A stretch of DNA of 49,030 bases from Methylicorpusculum sp. (lineage in GTDB: Bacteria; Pseudomonadota; Gammaproteobacteria; Methylococcales; Methylomonadaceae): assembly GCF_030651835.1 (NCBI RefSeq), contig NZ_JAUSBX010000112.1:1-49030 (forward strand). The letters are read 5' to 3'. Positions 18,100-27,070 of this stretch are shown here, piece by piece. The translations under genes and the position numbers were made by a program. The notes below the pieces were generated by a model. It was not told the DNA's origin, searched no databases, and saw only the letters and a program-made list of their open reading frames with translations. The stretch's first letter is position 1; every line of letters begins with the position of its first letter.

Positions 18100-18227
18100 T
18101 ATGCCTCGTCCTGAAAGTTTTAAACCGACTCACAAGTGAAACAACAGGTTACGAGCAAATTAACGATTAACCTTAAGAGTGACTTTTTCATTTCATCTGC
18201 ACGAAAACAAAACAGGAAGACAGCGTC

Positions 18228-19320
18228 ATGTCAGCAAATCGAAGACCTAACCCGTTAACAAATAAGTTACTCGTTTCAGTATTTACTTTTTTTGGCTTTT
18301 TTTTAGTTTTAATACTCAAGCGAACAGATATTTAGATAATGTGAATGTAGAAGTCTACGAACTCAATGGATCATCGATTACGCGCCGAATGGGTATTTTG
18401 AATGTCAAGGACGAATTTACTTCTGTCAGTGTCATAAATTATTGGGGAACTCTTATTGCTGGCACTGTTATTGTTGGAGGTGTAGTGTCAAGAAATGTAA
18501 TCAATGCAATAAATGGAAAGGCCGTAATGGTTTTGGATTCCTGGACAAACAATGGGAATAGTATTACAAAGAATTTTTCACGCTCAATTGAAACCTATCT
18601 TATCAATGGAGCCCCTTATGTCATCGTTTCACCTCGCAGCAACAATGCCGGGCCTAAAGTCAAAAATACACGACCTGTTTTAAACCAAATAGCTCCGGAA
18701 TGGGATGCCGAAGTGGGTGCGCTCTTTACGCTGCCGTTATCGGTAGTTGATCAGGAGCAAGACGAATTTGAAATGACCTCAAGCTTAAAAGGCGCTTCGT
18801 TTTCGGAGGTTTATGACCTTAACCAATTGTGCACCGTTGATTTTCAATGGATGCCAACAGAAGCTCAGGCGCACAAGGTTTACTCTGTCAAATTCAGAGC
18901 GCGAGAACTCGAAGGAAAAAATTATTATCGAATACGGTAACCGCAAGAATCCGTGTCTGGCCGACAGGCGGTCAAACCGATGCGGCAACGGTAAGGGCAT
19001 TCAGTTTAAGTTCTGCGCGTTGGAATAAGGGCGTGCTGACCTTAAAAGGAAAAATCCAGCCTCAAAAAATGTTGACCTCAGCCGAGCGAAACGAACTTTT
19101 TTCAAAAAGTTTGACAGCCAATGTCACACAAGGTGTTACCGGAACCGGACTCCCAATTGAAACCAATGCCATATTGACGGTACAGAAAAATGGCAATTGG
19201 ACGCTGAATAACATAGCGCTTCCCAATGATGCGCCTTTTTCTTGCAAGGTTACGGTCGACTTCGAAGGCAAAAAGTCAACACGTACGATTGCGCGCGCGC
19301 CCAAAGACTGTATCAAATAA
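18228..19320 (+). pseudogene. Secreted Ig-like domain protein, broken by two single-base frameshifts
   Basis: An ATG at 18228 starts a signal peptide (LLVSVFTFFGFFL...) that runs into a stop at once, but one base of change in the T8 run at about 18299-18306 restores ...SFNTQA-NRYLDNVNVEVYE, a normal cleavage site followed by the long frame from 18341. That frame ends at 18940 at ...FRARELEGKN; one base of change in the A6 run near 18916 continues it as KKLLSNTVTARIRVWPTGG and on to 19320. The joined protein is about 363 residues, with a putative cadherin/Ig-like domain in the middle (LNQIAPEWDAEVGALFTLPLSVVDQEQDEF). Both breaks are in homopolymers, so assembly error is possible. The IS66 remnant lies just upstream. 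Confidence 0.65.
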
Positions 19321-19475
19321 TATTCTCTATAAGCTTGAGCGTGACGGGGTATGTAACCCGTCTCGAACGTTGCCGAACATCCAACCCTGTCCTCAGCAGC
19401 TCCATCAAGTAATTTGTTCTGCAGTTTTAGAGGTTATTAACTAAGGTCTCTAAAAATAGCATCTCATGTATAGTC

Positions 19476-19994
19476 ATGATTGAATGTGCGCAAATAATTA
19501 GGTTTGAATGGGATGCTGGTAATGTTAGGAAAAGCGCGGACAAACATAGCGTCAGCCAATCGGAAGCGGGGCAAGTTTTTTTTAATCAACCGCTTCTGAT
19601 TCTGAACGATCAAAAGTACAGCCAAAACGGAGTCCGCTTTCATGCTTTGGGCAAAACAGATGGGACTCGCCTTCTGCACATTACTTTTACCCTGCGCTCG
19701 GCCGATACGTTAATCCGCGTCATTTCGGCGTGCGACATGCACCGAAAAGAGAGAATTGTTTATGAGCAAAGCCAAAAAATACCGATATTTAAAACCGAAG
19801 CAGAAGAGCGTGAGTTCTGGGAAACGCATGATTCCACTAAATGTGTGGATTGGAATCAGGCGCAATCCGTTTTGATGCTTAACCTTAAGCCCTCGAATAA
19901 AACGATTTCATTAAGATTGCCTGAGAGTCTACTAGACAGCATCAAGATTGAGGCCAATAAGCGCGATATGTCTTATCAATCGTCATCAAAGTAG
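19476..19994 (+). pseudogene. brnT-brnA: BrnT toxin and BrnA-like antitoxin fused in one frame by a one-base deletion
   Basis: Residues 1-95 match BrnT (FEWDAGNVRKSADKHSVSQSEA..., IRVISACDMHRKERIVYEQ), an RNase toxin related to RelE. Residues from about 99 match its CopG/BrnA-type antitoxin (IPIFKTEAEEREFWETHDSTK..., KTISLRLPESLLDSIKIEANKRDMSYQS). Intact modules have two overlapping genes. Here an ATG at 19762 reads MSKAK in the antitoxin frame but needs seven A where the sequence has six (19774-19779). Adding one A would end the toxin after YEQSQKNTDI and give the antitoxin its own start. The C-terminus is also cut short: a missing base near 19980 turns the expected YQSLIK into YQSSSK-stop. 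The pair looks inactivated, or the assembly has indels. Confidence 0.75.
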
Positions 19995-20332
19995 TCTGGC
20001 TTTGTTTTTCTTGAGTCGTGTGGCTGTGTTTTTCTTGAGTCAACAGCTTTGAACGGCGACCTGCCCACGTCCGGAAAAATGGTGTCGCTAGACTTCACCA
20101 ATATCCGTTTCACTTTTAGGCAGTGACCCCAGAACTCGTATCCATCAAGGCCTGCGATTGCAGAATCTTCATCTGCTTCGTTCTCAAAATCAATAAGGCA
20201 GAATCCATTTGCTCTTCCAGTCAAGTGATCTACTCGTAGAACAATATTTCGAACGCTACCATAGTGCGCAACCAATTCTTCTATTACATACTGGGGTGCA
20301 TGGGAAGGCAAATTGTCAACGTGGATAGTCAT
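19976..20332 (-). CDS. RRM-domain RNA-binding protein
   Basis: A 118-residue protein with one RNA recognition motif at about residues 2-80: RNP2-like IHVDNL (3-8) and RNP1-like RANGFCLIDF (40-49), the aromatic positions partly replaced. The tail (about 90-118) is charged and contains two close copies of DSRKT-P, ending in an acidic DYFDDD. Bacterial single-RRM proteins bind RNA and often respond to cold, but the target here is unknown. The 3' end overlaps the broken antitoxin frame on the other strand by 19 bp. A Shine-Dalgarno AGGAAAAAT precedes the ATG, and a duplicated copy of this start region lies 66 bp upstream. Confidence 0.8.
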   Translation of the reverse strand: MTIHVDNLPSHAPQYVIEELVAHYGSVRNIVLRVDHLTGRANGFCLIDFENEADEDSAIAGLDGYEFWGHCLKVKRILVKSSDTIFPDVGRSPFKAVDSRKTQPHDSRKTKPDYFDDD

Positions 20333-20411
20333 ATTTTTCCTATTCTTCTATTGAATACTGGGTGCCTCGTAAGGCAAATTGTCAACGTAGATAGTCATAT
20401 TTTTCCTAAAC
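20275..20411 (-). repeat. Tandem duplication of the RRM gene's start region, creating a short upstream ORF
   Basis: The segment carrying AGGAAAAATATGACTATC and the next dozen codons occurs twice, with start codons at 20332 and 20398, 66 bp apart. In the upstream copy a CCCC to CCC change shifts the frame, giving a 16-codon mini-ORF (MTIYVDNLPYEAPSIQ) whose stop ends 15 nt before the real start. The layout resembles a leader peptide but probably arose by slippage. Confidence 0.75.
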
Positions 20412-20505
20412 CCTCGATCCGACAGGAAATACAACTGCGGCAAATAAATGATAACACGACCTTAAAGCCCGCTTCAATGCATGATCGAGGGGACGGATAG
20501 GAAAT

Positions 20506-20537
20506 CCAAGCCACCCTGAGTGCCCAGGGTGGCTTGG
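20506..20537. terminator. Perfect 13-bp hairpin at the edge of the IS91-like relic
   Basis: CCAAGCCACCCTG (20506-20518) and CAGGGTGGCTTGG (20525-20537) pair perfectly around a 6-nt loop. No U-tract follows on either strand. It may be the subterminal hairpin of the IS91-family element whose broken transposase ends about 170 bp away, or a strong transcription barrier. Confidence 0.55.
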
Positions 20538-20710
20538 GAGAAGACGATAGCGGGGGCGCGGGATGTGTGGTCAACACTAAACAGCGGGGCTGACGGGTGT
20601 CGGGGGCGGTGCAGGCGCGCGCGTTGTGGGGTGCTGGGGCTCGCAGCTGCGGTGCAGCGTGCCGCCGGGAGACGAGTGGGGCCTGCACCGCCACCTGCGA
20701 GAGAAGGCGG

Positions 20711-21800
20711 CTACCACGCAATGCCCTGATCAAACTCGAAGTCGGACTCGGGCTGTTGGAGGGGGTCCCAGTCCGGCGCCGGCTCGGGCGCATCGTCCCA
20801 GGCGGGCGGTGGCGATCGGCGGTGGCTCGGTGGGCTCGCCGATATGGGCAAGGATGCGCTGCGCTGGGACGGCCTCGGTGACGAAGGCGATGATGCGCAT
20901 GTCCGCCCCGCAGTTGGGGCAGGCCAGCGGCAGGGACTCGAACAATCGGGCCAGCAGCAACACCCAGAGATAGCGCGCCGGGGAGCGAGCGTTCGGGGCC
21001 GGGGCGGGCGAGGGTGCGGGGGCTCGGCAGATGCGCTCGGGTCGTCGGTCAGGTCACGCCCCAAGACGACGGCCGCCGCCCGCAGGGGCGAGTTGGGGGC
21101 GAGCACACCGTGGTAGCGATGGCGATGCCGCCTGGGCGGCGGGATCAGCGCCGCGAGATGGTCGATCAGCTCCAGTGGGGTGAGCGACGGCGCCGTGGTG
21201 CCGTCACGTTGCGGTTTGGGCAACCGATAGACGACACGTTCGGCGTCGAGCAGTTCCAGACGCTCGAGCGCGAAGGGCGGTCGAGCACAATAGCGCAGCA
21301 GCCGTTCAAGCCCGGCGCGATCGTGCGCATCGACGCGCACTGCGGCATCCAGGTAGAACCCGCTGTGCTCCCAAGCGAGTATCTCGCGGACATCGTCGGG
21401 CTCGATCAGCCCGCTGCGGGCAAACCACCGCAGCTCCCGCTCCCGTAACTGCTTGGCGATGGTGGGGAGGGCCTCCGGCGTCAGTTCAGCGGCGGGGAGA
21501 AAGCGCACTGATTGCGGAATTTCACCGGCATTCTCGATCGGCTCGAAGTCCCCGTCGATGACGCAACAGTGGTAATGGACGTGCCGGTTGAGGGAGGCAC
21601 CGAAGCGGTGGATGAAGCTCACCGCCCCGAATCGAGCGTCCGGGCCGGCGTCGCTGCTCCGGCGCAGATGGCCTTCGACGACCCGCAGCAAGATGTGCAG
21701 GACGGCTCTGACGGCCTGCGGCTCTCGCTCCAGATACCAGCGCAGCCGCTTGGGCACCGAGAGAACTCGTCCTGCACGAAGTTGCCGCCGTTGCTGCGCA
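20711..21800 (-). pseudogene. IS91-family Y2 transposase, N-terminally damaged, with compensating frameshifts
   Basis: The central frame carries the Y2_Tnp signature: LSVPKRLRWYLEREP, then FIHRFGASLNRHVHYHCCVIDG (the H-V-H-Y-H metal-binding HUH motif), and LERLLRYCARPPFALERL (the tyrosine region). The usual N-terminal zinc ribbon is absent. Near 20985 the natural frame moves to one reading ARYLWVLLLARLFESLPLACPNCG...VTEAVPAQRILAHIG, and near 20815 it returns to the first frame to end at ...DFEFDQGIAW. The two shifts compensate, so the open frame hides a scrambled stretch of about 55 residues. The protein is probably non-functional. Confidence 0.75.
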
Positions 21801-21845
21801 TGGTGTTGCGGTGTCGATAGCCAATTAATTAAAGGGTGACGAGCA

Positions 21846-22460
21846 TTAATAATTTGGATAATTTGCAATCGCCAAACTGATAAACACACTGATCAATACT
21901 GCAAGCACAGGAACAATGGATAACGGGATTGGAATGGGACAAAGTAGCCACAATACAATCATGCAACTCAGAGCTAAAATCATGTGTGCGGAGGTATTAT
22001 AAAGGGGCGGCACAGGGGAACTGAATATTTCCAACTTTAGTCTCCTCTCGAATACACCCGCTACAAATCCCATGACAATGGGTAGCCCCAACCAAATCCC
22101 GAATTTTGACAAAATAACAAGTCGTAATGCCAGGCTGTAAGCCTGAAGTTTTAATGACGCAGCCCAGTCACCCGGAATATCGGCTATGGCTTCGCCAAGA
22201 GGGTCGCCGCTATTTCTGAACTTTTCAGAATCATCGTGACGATCTCTGAATTCATTCGCGAACGCTGCAACAACGGTCAGATTTCTTTTGTAGAGGCTAA
22301 TCAACTCGTGGTTTAATTTTTCTTTCTCGCCCAGAATAGTGATCGCGGCATTGTAATCCGACCTGATAAAGGCAGACATCTTGCCCGGGCTCATTAGCAA
22401 TGGCAATCCGAGTGGTGTAAAAAACAAGATCATGACCCAAACAAGAAAATGTTTTCCCAT
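21846..22460 (-). CDS. DUF4400 integrating-conjugative-element membrane protein
   Basis: A 204-residue inner membrane protein with about four hydrophobic segments: FLVWVMILFFTPLGLPLLM near residue 5, ALRLVILSKFGIWLGLPIVMGFVAG near the middle, MILALSCMIVLWLLCPIP, and SIVPVLAVLISVFISLAIA at the end. DUF4400 proteins sit next to traD in SXT/R391-type elements, where they are needed for transfer. Here the gene is the last of the leftward conjugation operon, 6 bp after the preceding gene. Its 3' end is only about 20 bp from the IS91-like relic, where the pilus-assembly genes (traLEKBVA) would be expected. Confidence 0.75.
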   Translation of the reverse strand: MGKHFLVWVMILFFTPLGLPLLMSPGKMSAFIRSDYNAAITILGEKEKLNHELISLYKRNLTVVAAFANEFRDRHDDSEKFRNSGDPLGEAIADIPGDWAASLKLQAYSLALRLVILSKFGIWLGLPIVMGFVAGVFERRLKLEIFSSPVPPLYNTSAHMILALSCMIVLWLLCPIPIPLSIVPVLAVLISVFISLAIANYPNY

Positions 22461-22466
22461 TGAGCT

Positions 22467-23036
22467 TCATTCCAACAGGCCAGCTAATTTTAGTTCTGTC
22501 ATCGTGAACACTCTTGACGCGCAAAGCAATTTGCTTTGTGCGCTTTTGAATGCTCCATGAGGTTGTTTGACCCAGGATAATTCTTCGCTCACCGAGGATT
22601 TCATTATTTCATCCAAATAGCCGTCAATACTGGGGTCATAAATAGTCCATACACCACTTCGCTTGATCATAAGGGTCATTTCCAGGCATTGAACCAATTC
22701 AGATGATACTTTCTGGATAAATACCTTCTGTTCTTTCATGTCGTTATTGTCTTTAACTATCGACCTTTCCGCCTCCGCTAAACCTGCATCTAGACAATTC
22801 ACCAACAAGCTTTTTCTCTCATTTCTAGGGTCTGGCCAATACAATGTCAACAATGAAGTTAAACGTTGAGACGCCTCGCGGAGATTAGGCCATCGCGCGA
22901 ATAATTCCTGAGAACCGGAATAGCGTTTTGTCGCCCTGCAAGCTTTCTTCATTTCAACGCAAGCGGAATCAAGCGGTATCGATAAAGGTTTTTTCAATGA
23001 AATTATTTCGACTGGGTGATCAAGCATACTATTCAA
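22467..23036 (-). CDS. Unknown protein between TraD and DUF4400
   Basis: A 189-residue soluble protein without signal peptide or recognised domain. Helical segments dominate (SQRLTSLLTLYW, QKVSSELVQCLEMTLMI). SXT-type elements also carry a protein of about this size (s043 neighbourhood) between traD and the next conserved gene, so position suggests a transfer-accessory role. It starts 2 bp after traD stops, so the two are translated from one message. Confidence 0.55.
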   Translation of the reverse strand: MNSMLDHPVEIISLKKPLSIPLDSACVEMKKACRATKRYSGSQELFARWPNLREASQRLTSLLTLYWPDPRNERKSLLVNCLDAGLAEAERSIVKDNNDMKEQKVFIQKVSSELVQCLEMTLMIKRSGVWTIYDPSIDGYLDEIMKSSVSEELSWVKQPHGAFKSAQSKLLCASRVFTMTELKLAGLLE

Positions 23037-23038
23037 TC

Positions 23039-24865
23039 CTAATGAGTAATGATTGGCAGCCGTCCCTTGATGACCCTGCCGCCGGCAATTGATGCGATGT
23101 AATGGAAATTGGGCAAATGCCCAAGAAGGTGTTGTGGAAATAGATCATGCTCGCCAAATATCAATGACTGGCCGCTGTTTCCCGAATAATTGATGATGTT
23201 TTCGGCCGAGTTGACCGCGGTGGACCTGCTTTGCTGAACCGTTTTGATGTAGGTCTGCCCGAATGTTTCGGCAACGAATTGTTGTGTATCCCCGTCTTTG
23301 ATTCTAAGCGTGATCAGGTTATTGCAGTTTCCGAGCACCTGTCTGGCTCTCGCTTCGTCGCCGAGTCTGGCCACAATATCCGGCAAGGTTTGCGTGGCCA
23401 TAACCACTTGGAAGCCAGCCCCGCGTCCTTTATTGAGAATCTGGATAAACGGCAGATTGACCACTTCATTAGCCTCGTCCACGAACATAGAAATTCGTCC
23501 AGGTTTGTTGCCGTTGTTGTAAATCATCCCGGCTACAGACGCGAAGTCGGCCAGGACGATTGACCCGATCGCCGATGAAACGATCGAATCCGATAATGAA
23601 TCCAGGCCAACATATAAGACATGTTTGCCAGAAATGATTGTCGATGTATCACAGATTGGTCTTTTGTCCCACGCATCTTCTTCGTTGGGTGATAGGAGCT
23701 CGCCTAAATCACCCGAGGTCAGCATGTTCAGAACCGGGATAAGCGATGCGATCATTTTCGAAAAGTGCATCCGGTTATGTTCAACCAGCGAGAGCAAACC
23801 GTCTATCCCTTCTGATCCTTTGGGTGTGTTGCTCAATTTTGCGCGATACCACTCGATTGTCGCCAGCCAATCCGAATTGGTAATGGTATCCATTTTTTTT
23901 GCCTTGCCGGCTTTAGCTTTGATGAAAAATGGCTCCGCACTGCCCCCTTCGCTATTCCAGCCCGGCTCAACCCGGTTGGCATGCGCTTCAATCGCGTGGA
24001 CCAGCAATGCCTCTGCTCCACCCTCGATGTAGTAACGCAATTGCTTGATCGATGGCCGCTTGCCGGTCTCCACAAGCCCTTGTGCAACCAGGTTTAGCGT
24101 CCTGAACGCGAAGGCCGTAAAGGCATCTGATCCGCCAGTTTGAGAAGGAAGTAATGCCGCTATCCGCGAAGCAATTTCGGTTGTTCGCGTAAAATTTCGC
24201 AGGGGATCAAGGCGGATGGATGACCGTGGAAATGCAGGATGAAAAAATAAAAAAGCATCTTTTCTGCCCGCTCTTACGCATTCAAGCTCCATCCTATCCC
24301 GCAATTCTTTATCGCCTTTCGGATCGATCATGATTACCGTATCGCCGCGGTGAATCGCTTGAGTCACCATGATTTCGTAGGCTCTCGTCTTCCCTGATCC
24401 GGTTGTTCCGAACATGATGGTGTGTCCTTCTAGGGATTTCAGAGGAATTAAAACCGCTTTTTCTTTACCCAAATTAAGACCATGAATCCAAGGGCTCCCA
24501 GGGCTCTCTTGGTTATCATTCATTTTTGCCCCAGACAACATGTAGTCGATCGCTCGTTGAGTATGGATAGGCATCCAATCGAACCCCCAACCAAACCACA
24601 TTCGTTCTGGTTTTAACAATGCCATGAATTGCTCGACACTCAAATACGTCAACATTTCACCCAGCTTTCCTCTACCTACCCAATCAAGGCCTTTAAGCGC
24701 TGATTTCAATGACATATAGCCAAAACACATCCACGGGATCATCATCGCATTCCCGCCTGGCAGCATGATGTAGCCGGCAAAGGTAATAGCGGTAGCCACC
24801 AGCCAAGCCGATGCAATATACAGCTCATAAGGCTTTCTTATGTAGGGGTCATAATTACTTGCCAT
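23039..24865 (-). CDS. traD: TraD-type conjugative coupling protein (T4CP), SXT/R391-like
   Basis: A 608-residue ATPase close in length to SXT TraD. Two N-terminal membrane helices (about 16-32 and 36-54) anchor it. Walker A is GTTGSGKT (153-160), followed by IMIDPKGDKEL. Walker B is ISMFVDEANEVVNLPF, followed by GFQVVMATQT, the conserved Q-motif. Coupling proteins carry the relaxase-DNA complex to the type IV secretion channel and pump DNA with ATP. Both nucleotide-binding motifs are intact. It overlaps the TraI homologue by 11 bp, typical of traI-traD. The main caveat is that no channel genes are in the window. Confidence 0.88.
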   Translation of the reverse strand: MASNYDPYIRKPYELYIASAWLVATAITFAGYIMLPGGNAMMIPWMCFGYMSLKSALKGLDWVGRGKLGEMLTYLSVEQFMALLKPERMWFGWGFDWMPIHTQRAIDYMLSGAKMNDNQESPGSPWIHGLNLGKEKAVLIPLKSLEGHTIMFGTTGSGKTRAYEIMVTQAIHRGDTVIMIDPKGDKELRDRMELECVRAGRKDAFLFFHPAFPRSSIRLDPLRNFTRTTEIASRIAALLPSQTGGSDAFTAFAFRTLNLVAQGLVETGKRPSIKQLRYYIEGGAEALLVHAIEAHANRVEPGWNSEGGSAEPFFIKAKAGKAKKMDTITNSDWLATIEWYRAKLSNTPKGSEGIDGLLSLVEHNRMHFSKMIASLIPVLNMLTSGDLGELLSPNEEDAWDKRPICDTSTIISGKHVLYVGLDSLSDSIVSSAIGSIVLADFASVAGMIYNNGNKPGRISMFVDEANEVVNLPFIQILNKGRGAGFQVVMATQTLPDIVARLGDEARARQVLGNCNNLITLRIKDGDTQQFVAETFGQTYIKTVQQSRSTAVNSAENIINYSGNSGQSLIFGEHDLFPQHLLGHLPNFHYIASIAGGRVIKGRLPIITH

Positions 24866-27065
24866 CGAACAAATTCGCCTTTATCAAAAAGTAGCGTGAA
24901 GTCCCTTTTCCTGTCTTGGTTAGGCTAGTTATATTCCCGTCTATTAATTGAATTAACCCCGCCGATTTCAATACTGAAATACAGTCATTCAATTCGAGAC
25001 CGGTTTCTTTCAACCCCTTTGCCATCACTTTGGTAATGCCGCCTGGCAATACTGATAGGTGTTCTTCAGGCAAGCGCTTCAATTTTTTGAGTACCAAGTC
25101 GACACGGCCTGTTTTTTGGGTTTTTGATTGCGGATCATTTCCAGTCAAATGACTGATTTCAGATGGCGGGTTTTGCAGTGAATTCGATTGTTTTTTCTTT
25201 TGGGTGTTCGTGTTTTCTTCAGGTTCGTTTTTTGATTGCGCTATCAAAAGATCAATTAAAGATTCAACACCTTTATCGCTTGTCATTTCCCCACAGTCCT
25301 CATTAAGAAATGGCTTGTTGGCCTGAGCGTAATCTGCTTTTCCTGTCTGTTTCTGGTTGCCTTTTTTAGGATGGTTATCGGGCTGCGTGACCGTCACTGC
25401 ATTATTTTTAAGGCTCACTTTGTCCTCATCGACCAGAATTTCATCACCCGCAACGTTATAATCCCTCCCGTAGTCTGCGGCATAATCATCATCGTAGTTA
25501 TTAGCGATCAATTCTTCTGATGATGCCTCAGCTATTGCGTTTGAACCCAGTTCATCTTTTTTTATGCCTGGTGATAAGGCTTGGCTTTGTTTTTTTAATT
25601 GATTGTCTTGTTCAACAAGAAGGTGCTTGCCGCTTTCCTCTCCATTTGCTTCAGTCGCTGCATTACGTTCATTGTCTTTACGAGCTATCCGCGATTCACG
25701 ATTTCCTGTTCCTTTTTGTTTATGTTTTTTTAAATCTGCCAACTCTTTTTTAATTTCTTGCCACTCTAATTCCTCTTTTATCTCCTTTTCGTTCTTATCC
25801 TCATCGAGTTCATTCTCTTGATGCGCATCCGTGCATAATTCTTCGTTAATCGGCTGATGGTGTGTCTTTACAAACAAAATCTCAGGCCTTGCTATCTTTA
25901 GACTATCCAGACACTTCCTGTCTTTGCTGTCGATCACGGGTACCGAAATTTCGTACACATATCCTCCCAAATGATTTGTGCTCACAATTCCAGCTTCCAG
26001 CAGGATATCCGCTAGGACTTCGTTTGTATTCGGAATAAAAGGGCATTCGTTTGCTCTCAGTTCATGTTGCATATCCGTCGCAGCCAAAGGCCATACTAAA
26101 AAAACACCATCCTTTCCATGCCAAACCCGGCCATTTTCATCGTTAGGCGTCCACCGTTTTTTCTGCACCAGATGTCTCATGGCATCAATTAACCAGGGTT
26201 CCAAATGCATCCCAGGCAATGGTTTACCATAGCGATCCGCGTGACTCCATTCATCACGTTCCATGATTTTGTATGTCACCGCGGCGAAAATACGTGCCAA
26301 GGGATTGCTTTTGTCTTTTTTGTCCTGAAGTGCCGAATAGAGTGTTTTGTAAATCGCCTTTTCGCCGGCCGCCAAAATATCCGCCTGCTCTTTTTGAATT
26401 GCTTTGCCCATCATGATGTAGATCGTCGATCGATCTTCGGTTTCGTTCCAGCGGATGTGATAACGCGCCAATTCATTGTTTATCAGCCACTCGTACAATA
26501 ACTCTCCACCCGGGCGCCACTCGATCCCAAGACCCTCGGCATACACTGAAATTTTCGACAGTGCGGTGATCGCTTCGCAAAACAATCCATTTAAAAAAGC
26601 GGCATGCGCCCAAAGTGATTCTTCTTCCTTTCTGATTTCAGGTGTTGACCTTGTCAATATCCGTCTCTCGGCATACCTGATTGAAAACAGGGCTACTTCT
26701 AAGCAAAAAGCAAATAGCCCACCGATTAATTTGAAGTGATTTTTTTCCGATGCCGGCAGAAGGTGTGTCATCTCGGCGAGATGTCTGATCGGAGACATCA
26801 CTTTTTTTTCTACCTCATCTTTGTTATGTTCCCCTGCCAAGCCTCTCGCCAGGATGATCTGCTTGATCATGTCCCTGTTTTTTTCGATCAAATGCTCTAC
26901 AGGAATCACTGGAATTCCTAAAGGAAATCCAGGCAGTCTTTGGGCATATTCATCGAAAACATCCCATTTTGTTTCTCTGTGCTTTTCAATGGGCTTCTTG
27001 TCAAGATTCAACTTACTCTTTTGCGCCTTTGTTGTTTTAAAAAGCGCAGCAATTTTTTTGAGCAT
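24855..27065 (-). CDS. TraI/MOBH relaxase homologue with the HD metal ligands lost
   Basis: A 736-residue protein with the TraI_2 domain at about residues 45-380 and a TraI_2_C winged-helix domain at about 655-736, as in SXT TraI (about 716). In active MOBH relaxases the first block reads PAS...HH...GGLF-x-H-S-L-E-V-A and the second carries an H-D pair. Here the first reads PASEKNHFKLIGGLFAFCLEVA, so one His is Asn/Phe-flanked and the HSLEVA His is Phe120. The second reads FLNGLFCEAITALSK, so HD is Cys163-Glu164. The following R-x-H region (RWNETEDRSTI) also lacks its His. The linker at about 400-640 is charged and repetitive, likely disordered. Either the relaxase is dead, or the fold was reused. 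Its five-base gap upstream and overlap with traD show it is still in the operon. Confidence 0.75.
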   Translation of the reverse strand: MLKKIAALFKTTKAQKSKLNLDKKPIEKHRETKWDVFDEYAQRLPGFPLGIPVIPVEHLIEKNRDMIKQIILARGLAGEHNKDEVEKKVMSPIRHLAEMTHLLPASEKNHFKLIGGLFAFCLEVALFSIRYAERRILTRSTPEIRKEEESLWAHAAFLNGLFCEAITALSKISVYAEGLGIEWRPGGELLYEWLINNELARYHIRWNETEDRSTIYIMMGKAIQKEQADILAAGEKAIYKTLYSALQDKKDKSNPLARIFAAVTYKIMERDEWSHADRYGKPLPGMHLEPWLIDAMRHLVQKKRWTPNDENGRVWHGKDGVFLVWPLAATDMQHELRANECPFIPNTNEVLADILLEAGIVSTNHLGGYVYEISVPVIDSKDRKCLDSLKIARPEILFVKTHHQPINEELCTDAHQENELDEDKNEKEIKEELEWQEIKKELADLKKHKQKGTGNRESRIARKDNERNAATEANGEESGKHLLVEQDNQLKKQSQALSPGIKKDELGSNAIAEASSEELIANNYDDDYAADYGRDYNVAGDEILVDEDKVSLKNNAVTVTQPDNHPKKGNQKQTGKADYAQANKPFLNEDCGEMTSDKGVESLIDLLIAQSKNEPEENTNTQKKKQSNSLQNPPSEISHLTGNDPQSKTQKTGRVDLVLKKLKRLPEEHLSVLPGGITKVMAKGLKETGLELNDCISVLKSAGLIQLIDGNITSLTKTGKGTSRYFLIKANLFDGK

Positions 27066-27070
27066 CGCAA

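Larger units (their letters stand above)
16445..18102 (+). mobile_element. IS66-family element, internally deleted and lacking its right end
   Basis: The left end GTAAGCGCCCAACCCAGAC at 16445 is a typical IS66-family inverted repeat. tnpA is complete, tnpB is reduced to its first dozen or so codons and the N-terminal part of tnpC is missing, so a deletion fused tnpB start to tnpC near 16850-16860. After tnpC no matching GTAAGCG right end is visible within several hundred bases. The element is therefore an immobile derivative. Confidence 0.8.
20490..21830 (-). mobile_element. IS91-family (HUH, rolling-circle) insertion element relic
   Basis: A block of about 1.3 kb with much higher GC than both flanks, holding a leftward IS91-type transposase with frame damage and a strong hairpin near its left edge. 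The high-GC composition stops sharply near 21825, just beyond the 3' end of the DUF4400 gene. The exact ends cannot be set without a related intact element. Confidence 0.65.

Noticed and set aside
20520-21820. Many long open frames on both strands of the high-GC block
   Set aside because: High GC removes stop codons; only the IS91-type frame shows conserved motifs.
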